The notes under the pieces: generated by a model
Told to the model about the DNA's origin: nothing
The model's input: only the letters and a program-made list of their open reading frames with translations
Databases searched by the model: none
Shown here: positions 1-12,622 of the stretch, piece after piece
Layout of the letters: the number at the start of each line of letters is the position of its first letter
Numbering within the stretch: position 1 is the first letter of the stretch
DNA from: Diadema setosum
Taxonomy: Eukaryota; Echinodermata; Echinoidea; Diadematoida; Diadematidae
NCBI GenBank assembly: GCA_033980235.1
Contig: CM067059.1
Location: forward strand, 15,882,100-15,946,099
Direction of reading: 5' to 3'
DNA length: 64,000 nucleotides
Program-made: the position numbers and the translations under genes

Positions 1-596
1 ATGGGCATTGCTGTGTATTGCCTTCTGTACTTATTGTCAAATGAAAGACCTTCCATGCGTCATCTGACGATATGAGACATCATGTCATGTAGTGTACAGT
101 GCTTCTCATCAGCCAAATGTATTCATATTTCTCGTCACTAGTTGTCATACAAACAAGTCCAATCAGTAAGTCGAGGAGCTTTTCTTAGAACATCCTGATT
201 TGTTCCACCATGTGTTATTTATACATGCACAAGTCATGGCCATGAATTCTGATCTCTTTATGACTGTGGGACACTGCTGCATGAAACTTCCAGTTGAGCT
301 TAAATCTAAATTCTGTATTTTTTCCTTTCCCAATTGGCAGATCAGTAGAATTGCCAAGAAATGAAAGAAGCGCACTGATTGGCTGTAGATCAAGGTTTAA
401 CCTGGCTTACTACCGTATGTGTTGTGTTGCACATTTTGCATCATCTGTTGGTCTGTTTGAGTTTATACACTTAAGTTCCCCCATCAAAATTCACCAATGG
501 GTTTCCAAATTGAAGGGAGCCCAGTTTAATCAGAAAGGTGTGAGAGAGAGTCTCTGCCACACCTCCCTGATCATCGTATTCTATTTCTTGTTACAG

Positions 597-629
597 TGCC
601 ATATTTATATGAGAAATATTCCATTTGTA
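597..629 (+). CDS. Possible further upstream micro-exon
   Basis: 33 bp between TTCTTGTTACAG and GTA|GTAAGT. The only frame with the right exit phase encodes PYLYEKYSIC, and its single trailing base joins correctly to the exon at 1820. Good splice sites and phase are the only support. The peptide is not recognised. Confidence 0.25.
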
Positions 630-1819
630 GTAAGTCAGTTTGTAGATGCATAAAATGAACAAAGTATCAAAGAAAACAATGAATGAAAATGAGCAAAGAA
701 AGTGGGATTCCGTGTCGATGGAATCCTATTTTCTTTGCCCATTTTCATTTTTATTATATACTCAACTGTCCTACTTCATGCAGTGGTAGACATGCGTCAT
801 CACTTTCTCAGAGCTTGCAGTGAAATCACGACATATTCATATCATGACCTGCGATATCATATCATATATCTGGGTTTTTCTGAACATTCCGGGCCTTCAC
901 AATCTCTTCTGTTTTTTGTTTTTTTTTAAGTAATTAAATCTCAGATTGGAAGTACCTGACCTGACAAAGTACTACATGCCCAGTCAAGACAGGCATTTTT
1001 TTTTTCTTTTTGGTTTTGTTGGAAACGTGACCCTGCAACCTTAAGTCCTTATCAAGACTTTTCAGATATACAGCTGTACGTTGATTCTAAACCCATGCCA
1101 CCAAAGAGTCTGGTCTTTGGCTGTTCAAGGGATTCATGTTAAGTTGAGATTAACCTAACTTTGCATCCTCATTTAAGTAATGTAATGATCATTCCTTTCT
1201 TATATTTGGATACTGTCTTCATATCTGAATTTAGCCTGTAAATTTCAATACTTCATATTTTCATACTGAAAGACAAGCCAGGTTTTTGCTGATACATGAA
1301 TATGATATGATCCCTGTTTAGAATAGATAACAATCAATAGCTAAGAATGAGAGAGCTAGAGTAATTTGGGACTTAAAATTGATATATGTATAATTCAGGA
1401 AGAAAAACATTTACAGGATAGCAGGTACTCTTCCATTTAGTGAAAGGAAAAGGATATAAATATCTTTTTTAATTGTGAAAAAGAGATAGTATATAACAAA
1501 GAACAATTTATGAGAAGCAATCATTTTGACAGTTCTTGTCCCCTTCCCACCCAACACCTCCCTTCCCCCTTCCCCCACTCCACCTCCACCCCAAGAAAAG
1601 AGAGGGAAAAACGGACAGATAACCATCAATGTCATGTTATATGCTTGTGTGAAATATCCCAATGTGTCGTACAAGTCTTCATTATTCAGAAAGTCTTCTC
1701 TTCTGGCAATTTTTCTATCTCTCTCTCATCTGTCATCACCATTCATATCTTCTCTCCCTCTGTCTCCAAAAATCCAAACACCCCCACCCCCCCCCAAAAA
1801 AAAATGTTTTGTACCCTAG

Positions 1820-1849
1820 ATGATAGTGGCAACGAAGGTGACACGGAAA
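1820..1849 (+). CDS. Putative 30-bp micro-exon of the same gene
   Basis: Flanked by TACCCTAG and GGAAA|GTAAGT. Its 2+27+1 phase matches entry into the exon at 5444, giving DSGNEGDTE joined to NTLTVEK. The acidic, Gly/Ser-containing peptide suits the tail downstream. A pyrimidine-rich region with a C tract precedes it. The exon is very small, so chance is possible, and other exons may lie between it and 5444. Confidence 0.5.
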
Positions 1850-2260
1850 GTAAGTTTTGCTGCATATTTATTCTCATTCCTTGGCTTCTCACCCGCATTC
1901 GACACGCATCAAACGTTCATGTTTGTTTTTCACATCTGTCTGCCATATGTTTGTAATCACTCATGCATGTCTTGTTACCATTCATCATTTTGTCATTGAT
2001 TTGCCGTTCAATTTTTTTTTTAGCGCAGATTTTTACTTCCCTCTTTGCATCAATCAGCCATTTCATCACTTCCATGGAATCATTACCTAATTTGGTTGAT
2101 ATAGTGCAGAATTTATGTTGATGCTCCCATGTGCATTTTGTGATGAATAAGTTATCAGTTTTGTATGAATGTTCTTTTTGAGCATCCAGTCCAGAGACTG
2201 CCTGAAGTAATAGCCTCAGCCCAGCTTTGCATGCTAACCATAGCTACAAGTAATCTAGGC

Positions 2261-2289
2261 TGTGTGTGTGTGTGTGTGTGTGTGTGTGA
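2261..2289. repeat. (TG)n microsatellite
   Basis: Fourteen uninterrupted TG units within the intron-like region. Confidence 0.95.
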
Positions 2290-4699
2290 GTGCATACATG
2301 AGTTTCTGAGAACTTCTAAGACAAGGCTTCTACAAATTCAAGCAACGTCACATTTTATCAAAGTAAAGATAAAAAAATCCTATGGATTATTGTTGACAGC
2401 GTACAAATGTGGGTGAATGATGAATATGACATATTGTTTATTTACTACATCCACTCATGTAACAAAGCAATTCCACCGAGCGGGTCGTACACACATCATT
2501 TTGTTTTCATTACATGTTTTACAGCATCACACCACATATATGTGAAATTAGTCCTCACTCCATACATTGAAATGGTATTTGTATGGGGAGCACAAATAAT
2601 GTACTCTATGGTATGGGATTTCACATTTTGACACCGGGCAAAGATGGTCATGTGATATCATATGGCATCTTCTTTCTCCAGGATGATTTACGGCATCAAC
2701 ATATTACAGATAAAGCCATCATGGAATTAGAACCTGCAGTCCATTTTTTTCAGTAGGGTAGTCTTGTGCTATTACTGCATACACCGTCCACCATGAATTT
2801 TTCGTGAATTGAGAATGAAATGAACTTGAAATCAGTGGTACTATAGCTTATTTGCATTGATGAAATGTTAGATTAGATAGAAGAAGTGGTGGAAAAGAGC
2901 ATGCAATATAAATGTATTCAAGGAGCCATTTCTATAGTACTACAATATGTGTTACAGCTGATATTTAATCTTCACCCTCTATGTGGCCAGGCACTTTGCT
3001 TCACTTGCTAGGCCTTTTCATCAGCATTCAGTAATCCATCCAAGCTTGACTGAGTTGTAGATTAGCAAGCCTGTTCAAGTGTAGCAGTAGACCCAGTAGA
3101 CCTCATTTCACACCAGGAAGAGCATGGTGACACAATAGGGATTGGGGGATTAGGTAATCTCTATTTATTGACAATCAATTTCTCGACAACTGTGAAGAAA
3201 TTACTTCAGAGTGTGTGCCAGTTGTTGAACAAAGCAGAGTAAGGGTTCAACATGGATCATAAAATTTAACTACTGTCAGACGTCCTTCAGCTGAAAAAGA
3301 GATTTTGAAGCCCCTGGATAGTTGTGATGACAGTTGTGTGACATGTAAACATGGCTGACAGATAACGGCGTTTGCTAACTCCAGAAAGTGAAAGTTAATA
3401 TATAATGTGTACTACTAATTTCATCCTTTTAGAGAATGAGTATAATATACGAGTTTAAACTGAAATTGGACAATCATTCATTTTTATTCCAGAAATCCCC
3501 TTCCATTGACAATCCTAACCTAATCCATGTACCCTTCTACCAACCTCTGACCCCCTCCTTACCATCCCTACCAACCCCCTTCCAATATCTAATCCTTTGA
3601 CAAAGTGTAAGATATGGTCCTGCACCTCACATCAAATCTAATCCCCCATGTTAATTAGTCATATACTGATGTCAACTGCACATCAAGTGCTATGTATATG
3701 CAATATTAATATTGAAGAGAAATTATTGATTACTTGGCATTGCATCTTAGTATCATATACACACTTTTGAGTTTTGCAAAATTGAAAACTTGTTGGATGG
3801 TTGTAATGTGCAACAAAACTCTATATTTTCAAATCCGCTTGAATGAAATTTCTAGTCAAGATTGAATTTGAAGATCATTTCCTGGTATCCATGTACTTAG
3901 TTAATGACCCAAAACATTTCAAATTTACAGTGGATTATGACGTACAGTACCAGAATGAGGCTAGAGAGTCCATTTGTGTCCATTACAAACAGTCACATAA
4001 CTTACTTTCTATAAGTGTGGATCTACTTTCAAAGAATATGTTACCACATAATTTGCATACCATGAAAGTAAATCTACCAATGAGAAAATTTTTTGTACAT
4101 GACAGACATAAGGGAAACTACATGATTGCGGAATGGCCAAGGGTATCTGCGGCTTTATAATAAGTTTCATGAAATATTCTTGAAGATGTTGTGTTTCTTG
4201 GTATTAGATTATGCATGAGATGAATTGGCACATTGTTTCATATTTGTTTGTATGTTCAGTGTTTAGTGCATGCTGCACGTTCTGGGAATTGTTATTTGAA
4301 AGCATGATTTTTAACATTTCCATGCCATAGTGATGCTTATCTTTTAAGTACCAAAGTATCAATAATATTTTTTTTATCTCATTCAGTATTGTGACACAAA
4401 GCAGAGAGAAGGATATTACAAAACCTAGACATTGATATGCTGCATTGCAATGTGTAAATCTACCTGATCTATGTAGATGCTAATTTGATGTTGTTGTTTT
4501 AGTGTGTTGAGAAAAAAAAATGCTATTTATTTTTCACAAGTATCTATTCTGTCGCAATCTCTGTTTTCTCTAAGCCAGTCTTAGAGGAAGCTTCCCTGAA
4601 ATGACTATAACAGTGAGGTGAAATAATGCTTCAAATCAGAAATGCAGAGGGTGATACAAAAAGTGTTAGAAGCCGTCAAGTTTAGCATGCATTTAGGTC

Positions 4700-4792
4700 T
4701 TAACCCGTTGAGGACAAGTCCCGAGTATACTCGGGCAGGTGTCAATGGGAAATACGTGTTGTAGCAAAATCAGTCTGTCCTCAACGGGTTAA
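4700..4792. mobile_element. 93-bp TTAA-bounded inverted-repeat element
   Basis: The perfect 17-bp terminal inverted repeats are TTAACCCGTTGAGGACA and its complement. An internal palindrome CCCGAGTATACTCGGG lies next to the left end. The TTAA ends followed by CCC...GGG are the hallmark of piggyBac-type non-autonomous elements (family knowledge). It carries no coding capacity. Confidence 0.75.
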
Positions 4793-5443
4793 AGAGGCAG
4801 TCTATTGTGCTTGTTTTTTATTTAGTTCTTGGGATCTTTCCAGCACTTTATGCTTTATTGGTCAGTACGTAGTGGCTTAGCACTTTGTAGTTTTGTATCT
4901 AATTCTTATCATTTTTTATGTTAAGTGAGTGACATCATAGATTATGCAGTAGAGCTTGCAACTATCGTTTGCACAGGCTGCGCTTTACTTAAACATTATG
5001 TCTATCAAGTGATTTGCTAGTGCCGTGCAAAGCTCTTCTTTCATCTTTGGGAGAATGCAAAATTGCAAGCATTTCTTTCACATGAGTGTGGATTAAAAGT
5101 GCCATTGCTTCCAGTTTAAAATGAGTATTGAATATTTACTAACAAGATAGTGCCTGCAGAAATTTTTAATAATATGATATACAAATATTAATAATATTTT
5201 GTCCCAATGCTGTCTGATGTAACAAATTTTATTGTTGTTTTGTTAGATTGGCTTTGTTTTCTTTTCTTTTGGTTCGCTATACTTTTGTGCAAAGTACCAA
5301 AAAGATATGAATTCAGAAATATGGCTTTGATGGCCTTCTGATATCAGCAAGGTGTTTATTAAAAATAGAAATGAACTTGAACTTATTAGAAATGTTCTCA
5401 GCCTCCCCATTTTTTTTTTTTTTTTCATGCATGGTTTCCATAG

Positions 5444-5636
5444 ACACACTGACAGTAGAGAAACCAGAGTTGCCCAAGGAGCTGAAGAAAAAGAAGAACA
5501 AGGAGCAGATGAAGAATGGTGAGATGCCATCGTGGGCCAGCAAGTTCCTCCAGTCCAACAACATCAAGGCATCAGTGGACATCAAGTTTGACCCAGAGGC
5601 AGGAGCAGGAGGAGGAGGAGGCAAAGATACATCTGG
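5444..5636 (+). CDS. Penultimate coding exon of an unidentified gene (charged tail)
   Basis: 193 bp, preceded by a long T tract and CCATAG and followed by CTGG|GTGAGT. It enters in phase 1 and leaves in phase 2. The peptide is very charged: VEKPELPKELKKKKNKEQMK, then MPSWASKFLQSNNIKASVDI, then a glycine run. It is clearly more GC-rich and codon-like than the intron around it, and its frame joins the next exon precisely. I do not recognise the family. The segment looks like a hydrophilic, partly disordered C-terminal tail with a lysine cluster and a five-glycine run. Confidence 0.7.
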
Positions 5637-6235
5637 GTGAGTAATCTCTTTCTTCCGCTGGATGGCACAAATTTCATCTCATTTTTCTTGTTCTTCCTCT
5701 CCAAAGGTTCGGGGAAGGCATGGGTTGGTCACTGAGCACCTATTTGCTCATGGGGCCTGTTACATAAATTGTTTCATTTGATTACAAGTCAACAGATAGG
5801 ATGTATTGAAGATTTTAGTTTGCTTATCATGATTACACTGTTTATATTTGTAGGGACATAATGGACAAAAGCAAATGCTGTGAATTTTGTTTAGTTTCAA
5901 ATTATCATTTTGTACTGTTTCATTTTAGATAGAAAGGTAGAGTGTTGGAACAAGACAGATATCTCATCCTATTTGTACTATATTTTAAATATTCCAGATT
6001 CTTCAAATACTGCAGATATCTTTCAGTTGTGTAATTGTGAATATGAAATGATCATCATGATAAATAGCATGTCCAGTGTTTTACATCCTTTATTTCTTCT
6101 TTATTTTAAGAGAATTACAAATGTGTGAGAATCATAGCCAGTATTTGCATGTGACATAGAGACTATGAAATATTATTCAAGTATTTTTAATATGTATACA
6201 TTCTTTTCTCCCTTCCAAATTGTTTTCCACTACAG

Positions 6236-6281
6236 AGACTCAGGAGACAACAAAAACGACACAGCAGAAGACAAAGTGTAA
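6236..6281 (+). CDS. Last coding exon of the same unidentified gene
   Basis: After the acceptor CCACTACAG the frame from 5636 continues as GDSGDNKNDTAEDKV and ends at TAA (6279-6281). The acidic ending balances the lysine-rich stretch of the preceding exon. The short exon is supported by splice site, phase and amino-acid character. Downstream sequence is AT-rich and reads as 3' UTR. Confidence 0.65.
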
Positions 6282-8742
6282 TGAGGTCAAATGTTTTCCA
6301 GTGGCAACACAAATCTATCACACTCCATTTACCGATTTTCCAGTGGGAAATGTGGCAGTATTTATGATCCTGTTTGTATATTTGTCAACATTTTTGCCTC
6401 ATGCAGGAGAGTTAATGTGTATTTTAAACCCAAACACTAAAGACTGAAATGCGTCAGAATTTGGTACCATTACCCACAAGTATTCCAAGTTAGGGGTCAT
6501 CAGGTCTACAAGCAAGATAGAAAACGATATCATGATTACCTCTTCTAGAGCTTACCACGGAGACTTGCAGAATATGACCCGAGGAGAAAATTATTGCATG
6601 GCAGTTTGATTTGATTTGAAACGGAAGAAATGAGTGCAAATAAGTGGTAAAGTCATTGTTGCAATATTACAAATGATGATTGTGTGATATAACTTATGCA
6701 CATTAGACATTTGGAGTGTAGGAATCTACATTCATTTCAGGAAGGTGTGCATGTGGTTAGATATATTTTGTACAGGAGTGGATTTTTATATGTATATTTT
6801 GTGAATTATGGAAGCATGATTATATTTGTGCATTTGTATGGAATGGCAGTAATGTTGCAGTATTGTGTCAGAGCTGCGCCGAGGTCTTCTGCAATGTTTT
6901 AGAGCGAGTACTACGTTTTGTGACAAGCAACTGCACTATTTAATAAGATGGAATGTGTGCATTTTCTCTATTCTTACTCTTATGTACAGGATTTTTGCTC
7001 ATCTAGCTGCCTGTAAAATATGTAATGGTGGATTGTGAATGTATTGCATGCATATTTTACAAGTCACGATTAAAGGGAATCTTGTGTGTTCTGACTTATT
7101 TGTGGATTTTCTGAGTATCTTAGGCAGTTTTTGATCATCTATACTGCAGTGGAATACAGGTTGTGAGCAATGAAAGATGTTTATATTTCATACACAGAGT
7201 AGCTTTTACAGGAAACTTTCATTAAAATCAAACAAGGAATTAGAAAAGCTACAAAATTTCAGTCAAAGTTGAAATGAATCTAGCAATTAATGATGACTTT
7301 GTAAAGGGCAGGTGAACTGTGAACAAAAACAATGATGTCACTTTTGTTTGCATATGACTTGTCATTGAAACCAAAATCATTGCATTGTTAGAATGTGTTA
7401 AGCTTCCAATAATCTGTAAATTTGTTTTCATTTTTAATGAAAATATTACTGTTGGTTTTTTTTGTTTGTTACAATCTATGTTTCTTATGACAGTCTACTT
7501 GAACACAAAGTGGATTTTCCCTCTTAAGTGAGGCAAGCCGTCCATAAAGCAGTATGGTATTAGTGCAGACCATGGAAATGCATTGTGTGGTCTGTAAAAT
7601 TTTGTACAGTATTCATTCTGGTTCATTCTCAGCTGCCATGTGACCTATCAATACTGTTGTAACAGAATTTGTACTCATGATATGTATTATTTGTTGATCA
7701 AGTTCTCGACATTCCAGTACATTATATATTCAGTGCCTGATGGATCAAATCAATGCATGACTATTTATCTGTCAAATTGACTTGAATCGTGTGATCACAG
7801 TTTTTCTTGCACTCAGTGAATCTTTGGGTTCCTGGAGTAAATTGATTTGTACAGAAAAATAATCCAGAAATGTCTTTCAGCTCTCCCAGGTGTATATTAT
7901 TCTCCAGCTTGGTTCTGTGGGATCCGTGTGCTTTAGAAACTTGTCATGAAAGTGTTTCCTAGATGGGACATGTTCTACTTAATGTGCACCTTTACTAAGA
8001 GCCATAACTGCAATTAATATTCAGGTTGTGTGTTGTCTATCCCCTTCGAAAGATGTGCATTATTTGTAAATATGAACACCCTGCCAATATTCACATTATA
8101 TACTGATTATCCACTTGTGTGAACATCAGGAATACTGTATATTGCATGAGCTAGGAGCATATTACACAGCTGAACGATGAGGATGTCATTATATCATGGT
8201 GGAAATGAATTCATCTTTTGGAGTAGACTAAAGGATGTCTAATTTCATAGTCAACATTCATTCTACACTGTCCTGAGGGAAACCAACCAACCAAATTACA
8301 AAATAAAAAGAGCAAAGGAACTAAGAAGATGCAATATTGTGACTCTTTAAAATTGAGTTGAATATACACCTTCAGTGACGAAATAAGCAGTCTAGGGTGT
8401 CACAAGCAGTTACCATTATTCGTGACCTTCACGAGAGGTTAGATTCCTTTTCATCCTTTCTTTTAAGGGAAATGAGGACATAAATGTGGGTGTATTTAAA
8501 TAGAAATTGTTAAAAATTTTATTGTCAATTGCAAGCAATATTGTGTGTATGTTTCTTTGGCTCTGACATGTCATACTGATGATTTCAGCAAAAGAAGTGT
8601 CAACAAGCGTGAAAGGTTTGATTTTGAAGAGTACAAAAAAAAAATCAATTTCACACCACCACCAACTGTATTAATAGGACCTCATGTGTGTGTATGCAAA
8701 CAGGTGTGTGTATTCTGTATATTATGTGATGATAATGATGAT

Positions 8743-8826
8743 GATGTGGGTGTGTGTGTGCACGTGTGTGTGCGTTTGTGTGTGTGTGTGCTTGTGTTTG
8801 TCTGTGTGTGTGTCTGTCTGTGTTTG
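8743..8826. repeat. GT-rich imperfect microsatellite
   Basis: Interrupted GT/TGTC repeats. The open frames on both strands here are products of the repeat. Confidence 0.9.
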
Positions 8827-9256
8827 TTGTCAACCAGGTGGTAGTCAGACTTTAAATAGCTGTCCCCTGCTCGGAAGAAGAATGTAGAGAGGTTGATTCC
8901 CCCCACCCACCGACATACTGTGTAGATCATGGGGAGTACCAGCGGTGAGTGATTAATGTCAAACTGTGACGAGTCTTGTTCAAATCAAACTTCTTGCTAA
9001 GCCATAGACCCACGTGTAGTTTCGGTTTCTGTTAAAAAGGCAACGCTAGTCTACTTAAATACTGGAAAAAAACATCAACAAAGACCCGAACGTCTGCTTT
9101 CTGTCTGTTGTACATTACATTGTCGCAAGTACATGTATATTTTTTTTACAAATATGATTCTCTTCTGTCAGTTTATAAATACTTTTATTGTTTTGTTTTT
9201 CTGTCTGTCTGCGTCTCATGGTAACACTATCAAAACAAGTTGTAAATAGCTAACTT

Positions 9257-9262
9257 AATAAA
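9257..9262 (+). terminator. Candidate polyadenylation signal
   Basis: AATAAA in a T-rich setting, with GTGTTCTTTCT and long T runs 35-70 nt downstream. It is the best such signal after the stop at 6281 before the sequence becomes microsatellite-rich. Confidence 0.3.
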
Positions 9263-9459
9263 CAGCTCTATGGTTTCAGACAGTGCATACCGATGTGTTC
9301 TTTCTATTTTTTTTATTTATATTTGTATTTTTGTATTGTATTTTTATTTTTTATTTTTTTTTTTGTCTCTTGTGTTTTTATGCATACCAACTCACATGGC
9401 CCTTGATACTAGAATCTTTTTTGTTTAATGTGCTGGTGTATTTAAGAGCATGACCAGTT

Positions 9460-9463
<4 letters not shown>

Positions 9464-9501
<38 letters not shown>
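9464..9501. repeat. (TG)n microsatellite
   Basis: Nineteen TG units, close to the (TA)n tract at 9593. Confidence 0.95.
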
Positions 9502-9503
<2 letters not shown>

Positions 9504-9588
9504 TTGATACTCTTGACAATACGATGTTGTCTTATGAATCTTTTGTTATTTTACACACACATGATATGTGTGTATACATATTTTTTTT

Positions 9589-9592
<4 letters not shown>

Positions 9593-9631
<39 letters not shown>
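9593..9631. repeat. (TA)n microsatellite
   Basis: About 19 TA units after a T tract. Confidence 0.95.
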
Positions 9632-9636
<5 letters not shown>

Positions 9637-10170
9637 TAGGGAGATAGAATACTCTTGTATTGATGTGGAAATATAAAGATATAGATAAAACGAGAGAAAG
9701 ATAGTGAAATGATTATATGGGGAAGACTTTTTTTTTTAAACCAAGCGACAAACATTGACACCGTAGCATTAACATTTTTTTTTATTGCTTTCCAATGTGC
9801 TTGTACGATACCAGAACACGTAATTGAATGAAATGTACCCCTCCTTGCCCGGCTGCTACACCTGCGTTCTCCATCGCGCGCTCTCTACCCAACTTACACA
9901 ACTTTTCAGATCATGATCCGCGGTGAACTTTTACCCTTCTCCCTCTGGCTCATTCCATCACGCACTATCACCTGCTACCCAACGATCATTTCTCCCATTC
10001 CGTAATTGGAAATGAGCCTTCACCGCATTATACCTCATCGAAAGCAAAATACGCTCTACCACCATAATATTTCTTAACTTGGGTATCGAGATATCACGAT
10101 TTCATTTCAATAATTGATTCCATTATCCAATAACGGATTCAATTCCAATAATTTAAAGAATCGATAGAAT

Positions 10171-10262
10171 CAATTATCAACAATTGATTCCAGTATTTAA
10201 TAATCACTGCTGTTACGAGTATATGAATGCAGTTAATGGGCATTATATTTTTGTAATGTATA
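10171..10262. repeat. Direct repeat flanking the foldback, copy 1
   Basis: CAACAATTGATTCCAGTATT followed by a constant-looking segment that resembles 11320-11402 on the other side of the foldback element. Related AATTGATTCCA motifs also occur near 10110. Confidence 0.55.
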
Positions 10263-10264
10263 TA

Positions 10265-11243
10265 CACTCGGCAAAAAAAGAAGGTAAAAACTATTTTAAG
10301 TTTATCTTTCTCATAGACTATCTGGCTAAAAATGGTGTTTTATGTACCATGTTAAAGGTAATCTGATTAGCTATCAACCTAGTAGGTCAATGAAAATGTT
10401 AATTTTACGCGTGAGTGAACACATTCGTTTTGCTCTTCCAAGGCACAAAAGTAAAACTTGCAAATTGGACAAGTTGTTATTCAAGCGTATTTGCTCTTCC
10501 ATATTATAATGAGAACAAAAGACAAATTCAACACAATAAAAATGCAAATTAATTTGCAAAAATCAACCTGTAGGTCTTAATAATGTCTCTATAACCCTCC
10601 AAAGGTAAAGAAAGGCAAAAAATAATGGAGGAAAATGAAGAATCTTCTGTCAAATCCGCAGTCAAAAGACATAAGAGAAAAATTTTGGTAACAAAGAAAG
10701 TTGAATTTGAAACGTTATTCCAAATTAAGAAAATTTGAAATATTATTTGGTTCTTGAATTTGTCTCGTGCATTCGTAAATTCCTTGATTAAAAGGTAAAA
10801 TGAAGAAATTCTGTCGATTTTATCACCTTTACGGCTTACTCCCTATGTCATTTAAAGTTTGAATTGATGGAAAATGCTTATGTTCCACCTTCAGTTTCCC
10901 CACTTTGTTTTTGTTTTGAATATAAAGGGAAACGAGGGAACGGAACTTACTTCTGCTGTTTCATTCATGTCTCTCGTTGCGTTAAATTGTTCTTTTCTTA
11001 TCATTTGCTATATTGGAGGGCATTTGCAAATGAATTTTTACTTTTCTGCCTTTGAGGACAAAAATGAATGTGTTCACTCATGCGTAAAATTTCCCTTTGT
11101 ATAAACCTACCAGGTTGATAGCCAATTGAATAATCTTTGATATGGTATATGACACATTGATTTTTATCAAAATCTTCTATGATAAATATCAACGGAAAAA
11201 GTGTTTACTTTCTTTTCTTTTTCTTTTTTTTTTTTGCTGAGTG
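10265..11243. mobile_element. 979-bp TA-flanked foldback element
   Basis: The termini are CACTCGGCAAAAAAAG and the complement of TTTTTTTGCTGAGTG, each flanked by TA (10263-10264 and 11244-11245), as in Tc1/mariner-type insertions. The arms extend inward about 250 bp. For example, CTATCAACCTAGTAGG at about 10372 pairs with the right-arm complement CTATCAACCTGGTAGG, and TTTTACGCGTGAGTGAACAC pairs with TTTTACGCATGAGTGAACAC. Arm identity is roughly three quarters to four fifths by eye. No transposase frame is visible in the centre. It resembles the long-armed foldback class known in sea urchins (TU elements); membership is not shown. Confidence 0.7.
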
Positions 11244-11251
11244 TATTATAG

Positions 11252-11253
<2 letters not shown>

Positions 11254-11300
<47 letters not shown>
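11254..11300. repeat. (AT)n microsatellite
   Basis: About 23 AT units directly beside the right end of the foldback element, a common landing or expansion site. Confidence 0.95.
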
Positions 11301-11302
<2 letters not shown>

Positions 11303-11319
11303 CATTTTGTTGACCCATT

Positions 11320-11402
11320 ATCAATAATTGATTCCATCATTTAATCATTATTGCTGGGACGAGAATTGAATGCATTTACTGTTTATTACCTTTGTAGGAT
11401 AT
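11320..11402. repeat. Direct repeat flanking the foldback, copy 2
   Basis: CAATAATTGATTCCATCATT and the following 60 bp parallel the segment at 10171-10262, so the foldback sits between two related units. Confidence 0.55.
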
Positions 11403-12362
11403 AATAACTATAAATTTGACACAATGACAGTCCCAAAAATTATTTTGTAACATTTTGTAATAAATGTTTGAAATGTGTCACGCACCCAGTAAACAATAAC
11501 TGAATGTTCAATTGTAATTAAGTATGGATGATGGAATCGAAAAAAAATACTGTTTGAAAGAAAGCAAATAGAAGTATCAATAGCATCAATCAAATGTCAT
11601 GGTGCTTATAAGCAGACGGTACATTTTCAATAGTTGAATAGTGGCACGTTTATTTTCTCAGTCTGAATAGTATTTTTCTCGCTGATGCATTCAAGACAAG
11701 AAAAAAAATATACTTTCATTTTTAAAGGTTTGAACCTTTATTTCAGATATCAATACATCAATACAATGTAAGAGTTTACCACTTCGAAGTCTGTTCTTCT
11801 TTTTCTTTCTTTAGTAACATGGCACCTTTTTCTATTATGTACCAGTAAGTAAAATTCACTCATATATTGTACATGACATATAGATTCCATTCTTCCCTTA
11901 AAGAGAAAATAAGTATGAGGAAGTCACCTGAATAAAGCAAGTTACAGATGCCAAAAAAAAAAATAGCCTTCAAAGTTTAACAGAGTAGTGCAATCGAACA
12001 AAACGTTTGACCATTTTAATCACAAAAAGTACAGAACAAAAAATTCGTACAGGCCTTTACTGACCTCGAAGTAGGCCTACCGTTGTGTAATTGTACAGCA
12101 TCGATGTACATGTACCATAATCATTCACGCAGTTTCGAATTTGTCATTATTTTAGCAAGCTGTACATAGCAAGTCAACTGTCCTTTTCTTTCTAGACACG
12201 ATCATATTTTGTATATACGGATCGTCTGATGTAAATTTCCACAAGACAGAAAAGATATAGCAGGAGAAAAAACAACAACAAAAGCATGCAAGTTGTATCC
12301 TGCTTTGATCATCCCAACAACTTCAAACAGAATTTCACCGCAACGCAATTATCAGCACTTAC

Positions 12363-12622
12363 TTCGTCGCGTAAGAATCGCATTGACTTTTATTCATGCA
12401 CAAGTCTTCAGCCATGCGTTTTGCAATAAGCACAATATGATTCATCGATAGCGACATATTCGCTGCGTGACTTCGATGTTTGCGTCCTCCCAGTTGCCTT
12501 TCTTTTACAGCAAACAATGCACATAACGTAATACATAACACGCGAGTAATGTACTGCCAAAAATGTTTTTTCTCCATTAGTTTTGGTGCAACTATTTGAT
12601 ATTGCCGAATGGTTACCCACAT
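12363..12622 (-). CDS. Possible first exon of an unidentified membrane-anchored protein
   Basis: An ATG at 12622 opens 86 codons that run straight into a strong donor, GAA|GTAAGT at 12362. The peptide has a hydrophobic stretch (YITRVLCITLCALFAV) after a short polar N-terminus, then a basic and polar segment with two cysteines: the plan of a type II anchor and stem. The local base composition is richer in GC than its flanks. No following exon was found to its left on this strand, where the + strand gene lies. I do not recognise it; it could be a chance frame. Confidence 0.3.

Larger units (their letters stand above)
630..4699. other. Non-coding, intron-like sequence
   Basis: Apart from the micro-exon at 1820-1849 and the GT microsatellite at 2261, I see nothing here. 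It is AT-rich with T runs and short chance frames. The longest frame (3843-4160) has no recognisable motif. Confidence 0.5.
6282..9262 (+). other. Apparent long 3' UTR of the left-end gene
   Basis: About 3 kb with no convincing coding frame. It is AT-rich with many ATTTA/TTTGT motifs, and a GT-rich stretch lies at 8740-8830. An AATAAA at 9257-9262 is followed by T- and GT-rich sequence, as expected of a cleavage site; an earlier AATAAA-like run is near 8302. Its extent is inferred. Confidence 0.35.

Noticed and set aside
1510..1956. 148-codon frame across the region of the micro-exon
   Set aside because: Only the 30-bp part bounded by splice sites fits a gene; the rest reads through pyrimidine-rich intron.
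3843..4160. 105-codon frame in the intron-like region of the left-end gene
   Set aside because: No motif, AT-rich codons, no suitable splice context; likely chance.
8545..8930. Overlapping Cys/Val- and His/Thr-rich frames on both strands
   Set aside because: Translations of the GT-rich microsatellite.
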